From Pseudomonas cremoris (GTDB taxonomy: Bacteria; Pseudomonadota; Gammaproteobacteria; Pseudomonadales; Pseudomonadaceae), in contig NZ_JAAXCY010000007.1 of assembly GCF_014230465.1 (NCBI RefSeq), positions 186,001 to 250,000 of the forward strand: a stretch of DNA of 64,000 nucleotides, read 5' to 3'. Below, in pieces: positions 44,081 through 53,168 of the stretch (positions within the stretch are counted from its first letter, which is position 1; each line of letters starts with the position of its first letter). Both the position numbers and the translations under genes were made by a program. A model generated the notes under the pieces. It was not told where the DNA came from. It did not search any database and saw only the letters and a list, made by a program, of their open reading frames with translations.

Positions 44081-44248
44081 CTACAGTGCCTTGCTCACGT
44101 TGATGTCGGTGATTTCATCGGTGGCATCGTGAATTTTTGCCAGCGCTTGCTTGGCTTCTTCTACGCTGTTGCTCTGCAACTGGGCAAATTCGAAGCGGCG
44201 TTCGCCGTTGAGTTTGTACTTGATGACGTATTTAGTAGTGGAAGTCAC
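44081..44248 (-). CDS. Small conserved protein between DUF1883 gene and alkB
   Basis: A 55-residue protein starting at a GTG, 7 bases after AGGA. It begins MTSTTKYVIKYKLNGERRFE, a beta-like strand followed by an acidic helical segment. No family is recognised. It lies 20 bp after the DUF1883 gene and 4 bp before alkB, so it is probably translated with alkB. Confidence 0.7.
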   Translation of the reverse strand: MTSTTKYVIKYKLNGERRFEFAQLQSNSVEEAKQALAKIHDATDEITDINVSKAL

Positions 44249-44268
44249 GGCGATGTCCTGTTGGGTGT

Positions 44269-44571
44269 TCAGCTCAGTTTGGAGCTGGTACGGCGCACGA
44301 TACGGATCTTGTGGGACAGCGTCGGCTTTTTGGTCACGCTGATCGCGCGGCGGGTGACCACGTCCAAGGTGATGTTCCAGAACCCGGTGCTGGGTGCGGT
44401 GATCTTGGCCGGGAACTTGTCGAACGCGCCGCCGTGGTAGGTATGGCGACCGCCGTTCTTGAAGCTGCGAAAGTTCGCATCGCTCATCAGGCGGATGTTG
44501 CACGTTTGCGAGCATTCGATGACGACAATGTCTCCCTCGTTGAGGTGCTCGCGCTGGTGGATGAATTTCAT
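44269..44571 (-). CDS. DUF1883 domain protein
   Basis: A 100-residue protein matching the DUF1883 family from memory. It opens MKFIHQREHLNEGDIVVIE, has CNIRLMSDANFRSFKNGGRHTYHGGAF and ends in a basic strand-rich segment. The function of the family is not known. GGAGA precedes the ATG. It heads a tight leftward run with the 55-residue ORF, alkB and ada, which suggests co-expression with alkylation repair. A weak Ada-like box (AAT-N6-GC) lies at 44643-44655. Confidence 0.82.
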   Translation of the reverse strand: MKFIHQREHLNEGDIVVIECSQTCNIRLMSDANFRSFKNGGRHTYHGGAFDKFPAKITAPSTGFWNITLDVVTRRAISVTKKPTLSHKIRIVRRTSSKLS

Positions 44572-44720
44572 GGGGTGTCTCCAGAAGGGCTTTTTCTGAA
44601 AAATCAGAACGATACGTAGGTTAAGATGGAGTTTATCAGCCCCAGCGCGTTTATTATCGGGTCGTCTTCACTGACGTCGACAATTTAAAACAGTTATTTA
44701 CCGAGTTATCAGGGATAAAT

Positions 44721-44762
44721 CCTACGTGGGCGGGAGAAAATTACCATCCCCGCTGTCGTAGG
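44721..44762 (+). promoter_or_regulatory. Leader hairpin upstream of a lipoprotein gene
   Basis: CCTACG (44721-44726) pairs with CGTAGG (44757-44762), and GGCGGG with the internal CCCCGC region, around an AAAATTACC loop. It ends about 20 bases before the start codon of the lipoprotein at 44783. It may modulate translation or mRNA stability. Confidence 0.45.
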
Positions 44763-44782
44763 GTCTTTATCGGAGGTTTTGT

Positions 44783-45133
44783 ATGAAGTGGAGTGTGTTG
44801 GTTCTGGCCTTGGCGATAGGTGGGTGTGCTTCGGTTGCAGATATCAAGCAGACCCCGCCGACACTGGCGGTCATTTCCGGGAAAAAACCCCAAGAATACG
44901 CGGCATGCGTGGTGCGCAAGCTGTCGACAACCCGTCGCCCGCCGCAGATCGAGCCGCATAAAGATGGCGTGCAGGTGATCGTGCCGCAAAAGTTCTCGGC
45001 TGATCCATCAGCTATCTTTGAAATTGAAGAGCGCTCCAGCGGCAGCAGCATCAAGCTCTACGAGAGCATGTCCAACGTGCCAATCCGTCCGGGTGATGTG
45101 AAGAAGGCCGGGGAAGACTGCATTTCCGGCTGA
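44783..45133 (+). CDS. Hypothetical lipoprotein
   Basis: A 116-residue protein with signal MKWSVLVLALAIGGC and a lipobox at residues 12-15. The mature part is about 100 residues with no named domain and three cysteines, including one near the C-terminus. CGGAGG lies 7 bases before the ATG. Followed 7 bp later by a small gene read in the same direction. Confidence 0.82.
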   Translation: MKWSVLVLALAIGGCASVADIKQTPPTLAVISGKKPQEYAACVVRKLSTTRRPPQIEPHKDGVQVIVPQKFSADPSAIFEIEERSSGSSIKLYESMSNVPIRPGDVKKAGEDCISG

Positions 45134-45140
45134 TGCCGTG

Positions 45141-45386
45141 ATGGAACAATCAGATATGAAGCGCGAACACGTCAAGGCCCGCCAGGCCGAGGGCCAGATC
45201 TCGGCCACCCATGTCATCCAGAATCCCGCCGACCTTGGCGAGTGGATCGTCTTTTTCAAGAAAAGCGGCGGTCGCAGCTTTTTCCTGGTGGACGATCATG
45301 ATGAAGTCGAATCCTTTTCAAGTCTTGATGAGCTGACCGAGACCCTGCGCGGGTTAGGGATCAAGTTCGCCGAGATCCACCTGTAG
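45141..45386 (+). CDS. Small conserved cytoplasmic protein
   Basis: An 81-residue protein, no named family. WIVFFKKSGGRSFFLVDDHDEVESF forms a beta-rich core and an acidic C-terminal helix follows (LDELTETLRGLGIKF). An ATG at 45141 is used; a second at 45156 is equally possible. It follows the lipoprotein gene closely and ends 7 bp before a convergent lipoprotein gene. Confidence 0.75.
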   Translation: MEQSDMKREHVKARQAEGQISATHVIQNPADLGEWIVFFKKSGGRSFFLVDDHDEVESFSSLDELTETLRGLGIKFAEIHL

Positions 45387-45393
45387 CCTTCGG

Positions 45394-45675
45394 CTACTTG
45401 CAGACCACCACCACGCTGCGACTTTTGTAGTTGCCCACGTCTTTGCCCAGGGTCTTGTCGGCTTCCTTAAGCGACGGCGTACCCTCAGTCCCCACTATTC
45501 GATAGCCGGTGCCCGCGCAGGACGCATCGGCCTTCTCGTAGCAACTGGCCCAGGAATTGGCTTCGCCCGAGCAGTCGATGGTCAAGCCTTGCTCACCGTT
45601 TTTCAGGTAAATGTCAGAAGTGGTGGTGCAGCCAGCAAGCGCCAGTACCGCAGTCAGTGCCAGGGTTTTGTTCAT
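45394..45675 (-). CDS. Hypothetical lipoprotein
   Basis: A 93-residue protein with signal MNKTLALTAVLALAGC, lipobox LAGC. The mature part has four cysteines (DCSGEANSWASCYEKADASC, later VVVVCK), suggesting two disulphides. No named family. The ribosome-binding site is weak, but the lipobox fixes the start at 45675. Confidence 0.8.
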   Translation of the reverse strand: MNKTLALTAVLALAGCTTTSDIYLKNGEQGLTIDCSGEANSWASCYEKADASCAGTGYRIVGTEGTPSLKEADKTLGKDVGNYKSRSVVVVCK

Positions 45676-45775
45676 GGATAGGTCGTCGTCGAGGGTGTAG
45701 GAGGAGGGCGCTGACACTGTCGTGGGGCGTCTGCGGGAGATTATAGCGAACCGCCATCAAGGTACAGGCAAACAC

Positions 45776-45804
45776 AAAAAAAGCCCCGTCCAACGGGGCT
45801 TTTT
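45776..45804. terminator. Bidirectional terminator
   Basis: AGCCCCGT (45782-45789), loop CCA, ACGGGGCT (45793-45800), with A-rich sequence before and TTTT after. It lies just past the stop of the leftward 61-residue gene, which it probably terminates. Confidence 0.8.
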
Positions 45805-45820
45805 ACGAAGCCTTCGAGGC

Positions 45821-46006
45821 TTACTTGCCTTTAGGCCGCTTGCTCGATGCGTGGCCTGCTTCATCCACGAACACTTCAGCGACGGCGATCGCTTGGCTTT
45901 CGCTCGCGAATGCCCCGGCAACGCTGTCGCCGTGGAAGTTGATCAAGTGCCAGCCGTCCGCTCGCTTGGTGATCAGGTAGCCGTTCACGCCTTTTGGTTC
46001 TGACAT
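45821..46006 (-). CDS. Small conserved protein
   Basis: A 61-residue protein, MSEPKGVNGYLITKRADGWH onward, ending in a basic KRPKGK tail. The W-x-L-I and acidic helical parts resemble small DUF2188-like proteins, but I would not assign it firmly. Terminator downstream; no partner gene. Confidence 0.68.
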   Translation of the reverse strand: MSEPKGVNGYLITKRADGWHLINFHGDSVAGAFASESQAIAVAEVFVDEAGHASSKRPKGK

Positions 46007-46315
46007 CTATTAAGAATCTCGTGGTCTGGTTCAAGGGCGTAATGATAGCGCCAAATGTCGCAGGGACGCGCAAGTTATTCTAGGTCAGTGTTCTGGCGGC
46101 GAAAGCGTGCTAAAAAGGTTGCAGCCCTCTGAAACTGGGAGGTGCAGGCTTTTTTGCCGTGCCGGCGAGGCTGCTCTTCGTAAGATCAGCGGAACTTACG
46201 CCGACATTTTTTCTCTATGATGACATCGCAACGCCAGCAGGACCCATTGTAAGGTGACTGCGGCCTGATTAGACTGCGCCGAATTTCGTACGCACAGCCC
46301 TTTGTAAGGACTTAT
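46007..46315. other. 309-bp galU upstream region, no gene seen
   Basis: It contains the promoter region for galU and the divergent 61-residue gene. I see no tRNA, no clear small RNA and no ORF with a convincing start. A CT- and T-rich stretch around 46145-46215 includes two T-runs (46150-46155, 46205-46212), but no matching stem was found. Confidence 0.5.
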
Positions 46316-47155
46316 ATGATCAAGAAATGCTTGTTCCCAGCAGCCGGTTACGGCACTCGCTTCCTGCCAGCGACCAAAGCCATGCCTAAAGAGATGCTGC
46401 CGGTGGTGAACAAGCCACTGATTCAGTACGGCGTCGAAGAGGCACTGGATGCCGGCCTGAACGAGATCTCCATCGTGACTGGCCGTGGTAAGCGCGCACT
46501 GGAAGATCACTTCGACATCAGCTACGAGCTGGAAAACCAGATCAAGGGCACCGACAAGGAAAAATACCTGGTCGGTATCCGTAAGCTGCTGGACGAGTGC
46601 TCCTTCTCCTACACCCGTCAGACTCAAATGAAAGGCCTGGGCCACGCGATCCTGACCGGTCGCCCGCTGATCGGTGACGAACCGTTCGCCGTGGTGCTGG
46701 CGGACGACCTGTGCGTCAACCTGGAAGGCGACGGCGTGCTGACCCAGATGGTCAAGCTTTACCAGAAATACCGCTGCACCATCGTTGCCGTTCAAGAGGT
46801 TGACCCTCAGGAAACCAACAAGTACGGCGTGATTGCTGGTGATGACATCGGCGATGGCCTGATTCGTGTGCGCGACATGGTTGAAAAACCGGCGCCGGAA
46901 GATGCTCCATCGAACCTGGCGATCATCGGTCGTTACATCCTGACCCCGGACATCTTCAAGTTGATCGAAGAAACCGAGCCAGGCAAAGGCGGCGAAATCC
47001 AGATTACCGACGCCCTGTTGAAGCAAGCCAAAGACGGTTGCGTGATTGCCTACAAATTCAAAGGTCGTCGTTTCGACTGCGGCGGCGCTGAAGGCTACAT
47101 CGAAGCCACCAACTTCTGCTACGAGCACTTCTACAAGACTGGCAAGGCTTACTGA
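46316..47155 (+). CDS. galU: UTP-glucose-1-phosphate uridylyltransferase
   Basis: A 279-residue enzyme making UDP-glucose from UTP and glucose-1-phosphate, for polysaccharide, lipopolysaccharide and trehalose routes. The nucleotide loop FPAAGYGTRFLPATKAMPKEMLP, the catalytic region AVVLADDLCV and VEKPAPEDAPSNLAIIGRY are intact. AAGGAC precedes the ATG. A terminator separates it from gor. Confidence 0.96.
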   Translation: MIKKCLFPAAGYGTRFLPATKAMPKEMLPVVNKPLIQYGVEEALDAGLNEISIVTGRGKRALEDHFDISYELENQIKGTDKEKYLVGIRKLLDECSFSYTRQTQMKGLGHAILTGRPLIGDEPFAVVLADDLCVNLEGDGVLTQMVKLYQKYRCTIVAVQEVDPQETNKYGVIAGDDIGDGLIRVRDMVEKPAPEDAPSNLAIIGRYILTPDIFKLIEETEPGKGGEIQITDALLKQAKDGCVIAYKFKGRRFDCGGAEGYIEATNFCYEHFYKTGKAY

Positions 47156-47183
47156 CCCACGGTAGCCAAACCTGTTTTAAGAG

Positions 47184-47207
47184 AAAGCCACCTTCGGGTG
47201 GCTTTTT
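47184..47207 (+). terminator. Terminator after galU
   Basis: AAAGCCACC (47184-47192), loop TTCG, GGTGGCTTT (47197-47205) and further T residues. A classic rho-independent terminator. Confidence 0.92.
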
Positions 47208-47261
47208 CGTTTTTCAGTCCCATGTAAGTCGGTATGCTGATGGCCTGCCGAGGAGAGTGAA

Positions 47262-48620
47262 ATGGCCTACGATTTTGACCTGTATGTAATTGGCGCCGGT
47301 TCTGGCGGTGTTCGCGCAGCACGCTTTGCTGCGGGCTTTGGCGCCAAAGTGGCGGTGGCGGAAAGCCGCTACCTGGGGGGCACCTGCGTGAACGTGGGCT
47401 GCGTGCCTAAAAAGCTGCTGGTGTACGGCGCACACTTCGCCGAGGACTTCGAGCAAGCCAATGGTTTTGGCTGGTCGCTGGGTGAAGCGAACTTCGATTG
47501 GGCGACGTTGATCGCCAACAAAGACCGCGAGATCAACCGTCTCAACGGCATCTACCGCAACCTGCTGGTCAATAGCGGTGTCACCCTGCACGAGGGCCAC
47601 GCGCGCGTAGTTGACCCGCACCAGGTAGAGATCAATGGTGAGCGCTTCACCGCCGAGCACATCCTGATCGCGACCGGCGGCTGGCCACAGATCCCGGAGA
47701 TTCCAGGGCGCGAGCACGCCATTGGCTCCAATGAGGCGTTCTTCCTCAAGCAATTGCCCAAGCGTGTGTTGGTGGTGGGCGGTGGTTACATTGCCGTCGA
47801 ATTTGCTGGCATCTTCCACGGGCTGGGTGCACAGACCACATTGTTGTATCGCGGCGACCTGTTTCTGCGCGGTTTCGACGGCTCGGTGCGCACGCACCTG
47901 AAAGAAGAGCTGACCAAGCGCGGGCTGGACCTGCAATTCAATGCCGATATCGAACGCATCGACAAACAAGCCGATGGCAGCCTCAAGGCCACCCTGAAAA
48001 ACGGTCGTGTACTCGAAGCCGATTGTGTGTTCTACGCCACCGGTCGCCGCCCGATGCTCGACAACCTGGGCCTGGAAAACACCGGGGTCAAACTCGACAA
48101 GCGCGGCTTTGTAGAGGTAGACGATCTGTACCAGACGGCTGAGTCGTCGATCCTGGCCATTGGTGACGTGATCGGTCGGGTGCAACTGACGCCGGTTGCG
48201 TTAGCCGAAGGCATGGCCGTCGCGCGTCGCCTGTTCAAGCCTGAGCAATATCGTCCGGTGGATTACGCGATGATCCCGACGGCGGTGTTCAGCTTGCCGA
48301 ATATCGGCACGGTGGGTCTGACCGAAGAAGAAGCGAAAGAGAAGGGCCACAGCGTGCAGGTCTTCGAAAGCCGCTTCCGGCCGATGAAGCTGACCTTGAC
48401 GGAGTGCCAAGAGAAAACCCTGATGAAGCTGGTGGTCGACGCCGACACCGACAAAGTGTTGGGTTGCCACATGGTCGGCCCGGACGCCGGCGAGATCGTC
48501 CAGGGCTTGGCGATCGCGCTCAAGGCGGGCGCGACCAAGCGGCACTTCGATGAAACCATCGGCGTGCACCCTACGGCGGCGGAAGAGTTCGTCACCATGC
48601 GCACGCCTGTGGCGGGCTGA
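47262..48620 (+). CDS. gor: Glutathione-disulfide reductase
   Basis: A 452-residue flavoenzyme that reduces glutathione disulphide with NADPH. FAD site [14 protein letters not shown], redox pair [20 protein letters not shown] fold [15 protein letters not shown] and the C-terminal base [11 protein letters not shown] are all present. GAGGAGAG precedes the ATG. The stop is immediately adjacent to the convergent kfrA-like gene. Confidence 0.95.
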   Translation: MAYDFDLYVIGAGSGGVRAARFAAGFGAKVAVAESRYLGGTCVNVGCVPKKLLVYGAHFAEDFEQANGFGWSLGEANFDWATLIANKDREINRLNGIYRNLLVNSGVTLHEGHARVVDPHQVEINGERFTAEHILIATGGWPQIPEIPGREHAIGSNEAFFLKQLPKRVLVVGGGYIAVEFAGIFHGLGAQTTLLYRGDLFLRGFDGSVRTHLKEELTKRGLDLQFNADIERIDKQADGSLKATLKNGRVLEADCVFYATGRRPMLDNLGLENTGVKLDKRGFVEVDDLYQTAESSILAIGDVIGRVQLTPVALAEGMAVARRLFKPEQYRPVDYAMIPTAVFSLPNIGTVGLTEEEAKEKGHSVQVFESRFRPMKLTLTECQEKTLMKLVVDADTDKVLGCHMVGPDAGEIVQGLAIALKAGATKRHFDETIGVHPTAAEEFVTMRTPVAG

Positions 48621-49628
48621 TCAGTCTTGTGGTGTTGCCTCTGGCGCCGTTGCAATGATGGCCGCCAGGCGCAATGCCTCGATACTGGCCTGGGCCTTGA
48701 TCAGGTCCAGTTCCAGGGTTTTGTTGATGTGCTGGTGTTCGGTCAATGCCGTTTGGCGTGACTGACCTTCCAGCACGGCAACCCGCAGCCGCTCCTGAAG
48801 CAAGGTGCGCTCGCTGTCTATCTGGCTCACCTGTTCGCTGAGCTTGAGTTGCTGGGCCTGGTCTTTGCGGGCTTGCTCCTGCAGTGCCGCCAATTCCTTC
48901 ATCGTTACCCGATGTTCAATCAATAGCCGTTCGTTGTCGCGATGCAGTTGGGTGATTTCATCCTGGCGCACCAGTGCGCTTTGCTGGGCTTGGCGAAGCT
49001 CGGCCTGGACTTGCTGTAGTTGGCCTTCGTGGCGGCGCTGCTCCTGCTCACGCTGATCCTTGATTGCAGTGCGGTAATGCTCCAGCGCATCGCGGGCGTG
49101 CAGGTGCTTCTCTTCCAGTGAGCGGATCTGGTCGTCCTTGTCATTGATGCGCAGCTCGTAATCGCTGCAGGCCTGGCTGAGCCCCGCATTGCGGGTTTGT
49201 TCGGTTTGCAGGCTGGTGCTGGCTGTTTGCAGTGCGGCGCTTTCTTCTGCCAGCGCGGCGGCCTGGATATCAAATTGCTGCTTTAGCTGCCCGTGAACCT
49301 CTTCCAGGGTTTCCAGCTGCGTGAGGAGGGCTGCCTTCTGTTGTTCGAATTGCGCCAAGGCCAGGTCGATAGGCTCTTGGGCTTTCTCTTTCAGTCGTTG
49401 GGCCAGTCGTGAGACCAGCTCGCCAAGCTCGTCGTCAATGGGCGCTTCGGTGATGGTTAGCCGGGTCTCGCTGTCGTCCAGCTCTTTTAAATAGCGGTGA
49501 ATCGTGGTTTTCGAGCCGGTATTGCCCATTTCGATCCGTACGGCATCGATGCTGGGGTTTTCGCCGCGGGCGAGGATCGCCAGGCGGGCCGTTTGAACGA
49601 CTGCTTTATTGATGCCACCGCGAGCCAT
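48621..49628 (-). CDS. KfrA-like DNA-binding coiled-coil protein
   Basis: A 335-residue protein of the KfrA N-terminal-domain type. Residues 1-60 are the DNA-binding part (INKAVVQTARLAILARGENP, then GNTGSKTTIHRYLKEL). From about residue 95 to the end is one long Gln/Glu/Leu-rich coiled coil. Plasmid KfrA proteins bind repeats in their own promoter and form filaments for segregation. Here the gene is chromosomal, divergent from a tyrosine recombinase, and a perfect palindrome lies in its promoter. GGAGA precedes the ATG. Confidence 0.9.
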   Translation of the reverse strand: MARGGINKAVVQTARLAILARGENPSIDAVRIEMGNTGSKTTIHRYLKELDDSETRLTITEAPIDDELGELVSRLAQRLKEKAQEPIDLALAQFEQQKAALLTQLETLEEVHGQLKQQFDIQAAALAEESAALQTASTSLQTEQTRNAGLSQACSDYELRINDKDDQIRSLEEKHLHARDALEHYRTAIKDQREQEQRRHEGQLQQVQAELRQAQQSALVRQDEITQLHRDNERLLIEHRVTMKELAALQEQARKDQAQQLKLSEQVSQIDSERTLLQERLRVAVLEGQSRQTALTEHQHINKTLELDLIKAQASIEALRLAAIIATAPEATPQD

Positions 49629-49659
49629 GGGGTCTCCGTCGATTTAGTACTGTGGTACG

Positions 49660-49679
49660 TAGTATGTATTTACATACTA
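49660..49679. promoter_or_regulatory. 20-bp palindrome between kfrA-like gene and recombinase
   Basis: TAGTATGTA (49660-49668), TT, TACATACTA (49671-49679) is a perfect inverted repeat in an AT-rich promoter region. A related TAGTAC...GTAC lies just to its left (49645-49657). It is a likely autoregulatory site of the KfrA-like protein, or a recombination core site. Confidence 0.65.
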
Positions 49680-49799
49680 TATCACGAATATAAATCCTTT
49701 AAAATTCATGATTTAACAGATGGGATATTGGCGTATTATCCCGTGTGATAATCGTTTTGACCGTGCATACACCCTCCAGCAGTACGAATAGGCCCACCC

Positions 49800-50726
49800 A
49801 TGAGCGATCTGGACCGATACCTGAATGCCGCCACCCGCGATAACACGCGACGCAGTTATCGTGCGGCGATCGAGCACTTCGAAGTGAGCTGGGGAGGGTT
49901 CCTGCCCGCGACCAGCGACAGCGTGGCGCGTTATCTGGTAGCGCACGCTGGCGTGTTGGCGGTCAACACCTTGAAGCTGCGGCTCTCGGCATTGGCGCAA
50001 TGGCATACCAGCCAGGGCTTTCCCGATCCCACCAAGGCACCGGTGGTGCGCAAGGTGCTCAAGGGGATCCGCGCCGTGCATCCGGCACAAGAGAAACAGG
50101 CCGAACCGTTGCAGCTCAAACATCTGGAACAGGTCGTAGCGTCCCTTGAGGCTGAGATGAATGACACGCCCCACGACCCAGCTCGACTGTTGCGCGCCAA
50201 GCGCGACAAAGCCTTGATCCTACTGGGCTTCTGGCGTGGCTTTCGCAGTGATGAACTCTGCCGCTTGGAGATCGAGCATGTGCAGGCCACGCCCGGCACC
50301 GGCATCAGCCTTTACCTGCCGCGCAGCAAAAGCGATCGTGACAACCTCGGCAAGACCTACCACACCCCGGCGCTGCTGCGCCTGTGCCCGGTGCAGGCCT
50401 ATAGCGAATGGCTCAGCGCCTCGGCATTGGTGCGAGGGCCGGTGTTCCGCGGGATTGATCGCTGGGGCAACCTGGGGGAGGAGGGGTTGCACGCCAACAG
50501 TGTCATCCCGCTATTGCGTCAGGCGCTTGAGCGCGCAGGCATCCCCGCCGAGCAATACACCAGTCACTCACTGCGCCGGGGCTTTGCCACCTGGGCTCAT
50601 CGCAGCGGCTGGGACTTGAAGTCGTTGATGAGTTACGTCGGTTGGAACGACATGAAATCTGCCATGCGCTATGTTGAAGCGACGCCCTTTCTTGGCATGA
50701 CACTGGCGACACAACCGCTGCTTTGA
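49800..50726 (+). CDS. Tyrosine recombinase / site-specific integrase
   Basis: A 308-residue integrase. The N-terminal core-binding SAM-like domain (about 1-110) contains [16 protein letters not shown]. The catalytic domain shows Arg149 (WRGFRSDEL), His256 and Arg259 ([12 protein letters not shown]), Trp282 (YVGW) and nucleophile Tyr291 (AMRYVEA), a complete set. There is no phage or transposon gene beside it. It is divergent from the KfrA-like gene, so the two look like one unit inserted between gor and ahpC. Confidence 0.92.
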   Translation: MSDLDRYLNAATRDNTRRSYRAAIEHFEVSWGGFLPATSDSVARYLVAHAGVLAVNTLKLRLSALAQWHTSQGFPDPTKAPVVRKVLKGIRAVHPAQEKQAEPLQLKHLEQVVASLEAEMNDTPHDPARLLRAKRDKALILLGFWRGFRSDELCRLEIEHVQATPGTGISLYLPRSKSDRDNLGKTYHTPALLRLCPVQAYSEWLSASALVRGPVFRGIDRWGNLGEEGLHANSVIPLLRQALERAGIPAEQYTSHSLRRGFATWAHRSGWDLKSLMSYVGWNDMKSAMRYVEATPFLGMTLATQPLL

Positions 50727-50753
50727 GATTTCTTCTATTAATACAGTCACCTG

Positions 50754-50790
50754 ATAGGGAAAACCAATCGTCAGCATCAGGTTTGCCAAT
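50754..50790 (+). promoter_or_regulatory. OxyR-like site upstream of ahpC
   Basis: ATAG-N7-CAAT-N7-ATCA-N7-CAAT follows the OxyR pattern ATAG-N7-CTAT-N7-ATAG-N7-CTAT with exact phasing; the four tetramers match 4, 3, 2 and 3 of 4. It begins 116 bp before the ahpC start, a plausible place for peroxide-induced activation. Confidence 0.55.
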
Positions 50791-50869
50791 GAGCCATCGA
50801 CGCGAAGAGTGGGTAGGATTCACTTCATCAACTTGTAACCCTTTCTACAAACCTGACGGAGAGTCAACG

Positions 50870-51433
50870 ATGCCTATCATCAACAGCCAAGTAAAACCGT
50901 TCAAAGCTACCGCCTACAAAAACGGCAATTTCGTAGATGTGACCGACGCTGACCTGAAAGGCAAGTGGTCCGTAGTGTTCTTCTACCCAGCCGACTTCAC
51001 CTTCGTTTGCCCAACCGAGCTGGAAGACCTGGCTGACAACTACGCCGAATTCCAGAAGCTGGGCGTCGAAATCTACAGCGTTTCCACCGACACCCACTTT
51101 GCCCACGCTGCCTGGCATAACACTTCGCCAGCCATCGGCAAAATCCAATACACCATGATCGGCGACCCAACCCTGACCATCTCCCGCAACTTCGACGTGC
51201 TGATCGAAGAAGCTGGCCTGGCAGACCGCGGTACTTTCGTGATCAACCCAGAAGGTCAGATCAAGATCGTTGAACTGAACGACGGCGGTGTTGGCCGTGA
51301 CGCTTCCGAGCTGCTGCGCAAAATCAAGGCAGCTCAGTACGTAGCTGCCCACCCAGGTGAAGTGTGCCCAGCCAAGTGGAAAGAAGGCGAGGCTACTCTG
51401 GCTCCGTCCCTGGACTTGGTTGGCAAGATCTAA
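50870..51433 (+). CDS. ahpC: Alkyl hydroperoxide reductase subunit C (peroxiredoxin)
   Basis: A 187-residue 2-Cys peroxiredoxin reducing hydrogen peroxide and organic peroxides. The peroxidatic Cys47 is in [13 protein letters not shown] and the resolving Cys166 in [13 protein letters not shown]. Length and positions are those of the E. coli protein. CGGAGAG precedes the ATG. Followed by ahpF, with a terminator between them. Confidence 0.96.
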   Translation: MPIINSQVKPFKATAYKNGNFVDVTDADLKGKWSVVFFYPADFTFVCPTELEDLADNYAEFQKLGVEIYSVSTDTHFAHAAWHNTSPAIGKIQYTMIGDPTLTISRNFDVLIEEAGLADRGTFVINPEGQIKIVELNDGGVGRDASELLRKIKAAQYVAAHPGEVCPAKWKEGEATLAPSLDLVGKI

Positions 51434-51493
51434 GTCTGTGAGTACCTCAGGGCGGAATACACCGCACCTTAAGTAAGCTGCATCCGCCCTCAA

Positions 51494-51528
51494 AACGCCC
51501 GGGCGAGATTCGCTCGGGCGTTTTTTTT
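51494..51528 (+). terminator. Terminator between ahpC and ahpF
   Basis: AACGCCCG (51494-51501) and CGGGCGTT (51515-51522), with an inner GCGA/TCGC pair, followed by T residues to 51528. It should limit read-through so that ahpC is expressed above ahpF. Confidence 0.85.
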
Positions 51529-51552
51529 ACCGAATTAAAAGGAATCGCCCGT

Positions 51553-53118
51553 ATGTTGGACGCCAATCTTAAAGCTCAGTTGAAGTCATACCTGGAACGG
51601 GTCACCCAGCCGATCGAGATCGTCGCCTCCCTTGACGACGGTGCGAAATCCCAGGAAATGCTTGCTCTTTTGCAGGATGTGGTCAGCCTCACCACGCTGA
51701 TTACCCTGAAAACCGATGGCAATGATGCGCGCAAGCCATCTTTCTCCATCAACCGCCCAGGTGCCGAGATCAGCCTGCGTTTTGCCGGCATCCCCATGGG
51801 CCATGAATTCACTTCGCTGGTGTTGGCCCTGCTGCAAGTCGGTGGCCACCCGTCGAAGGCCAGTGTCGAAGTAATTGAACAAATTCGCGCCCTGAAAGGC
51901 GAGTTCAACTTCGAGACGTACTTCTCGCTGTCTTGCCAGAACTGCCCGGACGTGGTCCAGGCGCTGAACCTGATGGCCGTGCTCAACCCGAACATCCGTC
52001 ACGTCGCGATCGACGGCGCGCTGTTCCAGGCTGAAGTGGATGAGCGCCAGATCATGGCGGTGCCGAGTGTGTACCTCAATGGCGTTAACTTTGGCCAGGG
52101 TCGCATGGGCCTGGAAGAAATCCTCGCCAAGCTCGACACCAGCGGTATCGAAAAAGCCGCCGAGAAAATCAGCGCCAAAGAGGCGTTCGATGTACTCGTT
52201 GTCGGCGGTGGCCCAGCCGGTTCCGCAGCCGCCATCTACGCAGCGCGTAAAGGCATCCGTACTGGTGTGGCCGCTGAGCGTTTTGGCGGACAAGTGCTGG
52301 ACACCATGTCCATCGAGAACTTCATTTCCGTACAGGAAACCGAAGGGCCGAAACTGGCCAGCGCCCTTGAAGCGCACGTGCGTCAATACGACGTGGACAT
52401 CATGAACCTGCAGCGCGCCAGTAGCCTGATCCCGGCGAAAAACCCGGGTGACCTGCACGAGATTCGTTTTGAAAGCGGTGCAACCCTCAAGTCCAAGACT
52501 GTGATCCTGGCCACCGGTGCCCGCTGGCGCGAAATGGGTGTGCCGGGCGAGCAGGAATACAAGGCCAAGGGCGTGTGCTTCTGCCCGCACTGTGACGGTC
52601 CATTGTTCAAAGGCAAGCGTGTGGCGGTGATCGGCGGCGGTAACTCCGGCGTCGAAGCGGCCATCGACTTGGCCGGTATCGTCAGCCACGTGACCTTGCT
52701 TGAGTTCGACAGCAAGCTGCGCGCCGACGCTGTACTGCAACGCAAGCTGTACAGCCTGCCGAACGTAGACGTGATCACCAGCGCACTCACCAGCGAAGTC
52801 AAAGGTGATGGCCAGAAAGTCACTGGTCTTGCCTACAAGGACCGTGACAGCGGCGAATTCAAGACCGTCGACCTGGAAGGCATCTTTGTGCAGATCGGTT
52901 TGTTGCCCAACACTGATTGGCTCAAAGGCACCGTGGAGCTGACGCCTCGTGGCGAGATCATCGTTGATGCCCGTGGCGAGACTTCACTGCCAGGCATTTT
53001 CGCCGCCGGCGATGTGACAACCGTGCCGTACAAGCAGATCGTGATCGCCGTAGGCGAGGGCGCCAAGGCCTCCCTGAGCGCTTTCGATCACCTGATCCGC
53101 ACTTCCGCTCCGGCGTAA
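51553..53118 (+). CDS. ahpF: Alkyl hydroperoxide reductase subunit F
   Basis: A 521-residue flavoprotein that passes electrons from NADH to AhpC. The N-terminal two-thioredoxin-fold domain has SCQNCPD. The thioredoxin-reductase part has FAD motif [18 protein letters not shown], the redox pair FCPHCDG and NAD fold [14 protein letters not shown]. It closes with [22 protein letters not shown] precedes the ATG. Confidence 0.96.
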   Translation: MLDANLKAQLKSYLERVTQPIEIVASLDDGAKSQEMLALLQDVVSLTTLITLKTDGNDARKPSFSINRPGAEISLRFAGIPMGHEFTSLVLALLQVGGHPSKASVEVIEQIRALKGEFNFETYFSLSCQNCPDVVQALNLMAVLNPNIRHVAIDGALFQAEVDERQIMAVPSVYLNGVNFGQGRMGLEEILAKLDTSGIEKAAEKISAKEAFDVLVVGGGPAGSAAAIYAARKGIRTGVAAERFGGQVLDTMSIENFISVQETEGPKLASALEAHVRQYDVDIMNLQRASSLIPAKNPGDLHEIRFESGATLKSKTVILATGARWREMGVPGEQEYKAKGVCFCPHCDGPLFKGKRVAVIGGGNSGVEAAIDLAGIVSHVTLLEFDSKLRADAVLQRKLYSLPNVDVITSALTSEVKGDGQKVTGLAYKDRDSGEFKTVDLEGIFVQIGLLPNTDWLKGTVELTPRGEIIVDARGETSLPGIFAAGDVTTVPYKQIVIAVGEGAKASLSAFDHLIRTSAPA

Positions 53119-53136
53119 ATTCGGACCCAGAAATGA

Positions 53137-53166
53137 AAAACCCCATGAGTGATCATGGGGTTTTTT
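53137..53166. terminator. Terminator after ahpF
   Basis: AAAACCCCATGA (53137-53148), loop GTGA, TCATGGGGTTTTTT (53153-53166). It works for both strands and separates ahpF from the convergent gloA. Confidence 0.92.
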
Positions 53167-53168
53167 CC

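Noticed and set aside
44643..44655. Ada box upstream of the DUF1883-alkB-ada cluster
   Set aside because: AAT-N6-GC matches the A box but only two of four B-box bases. Mentioned as weak support only.
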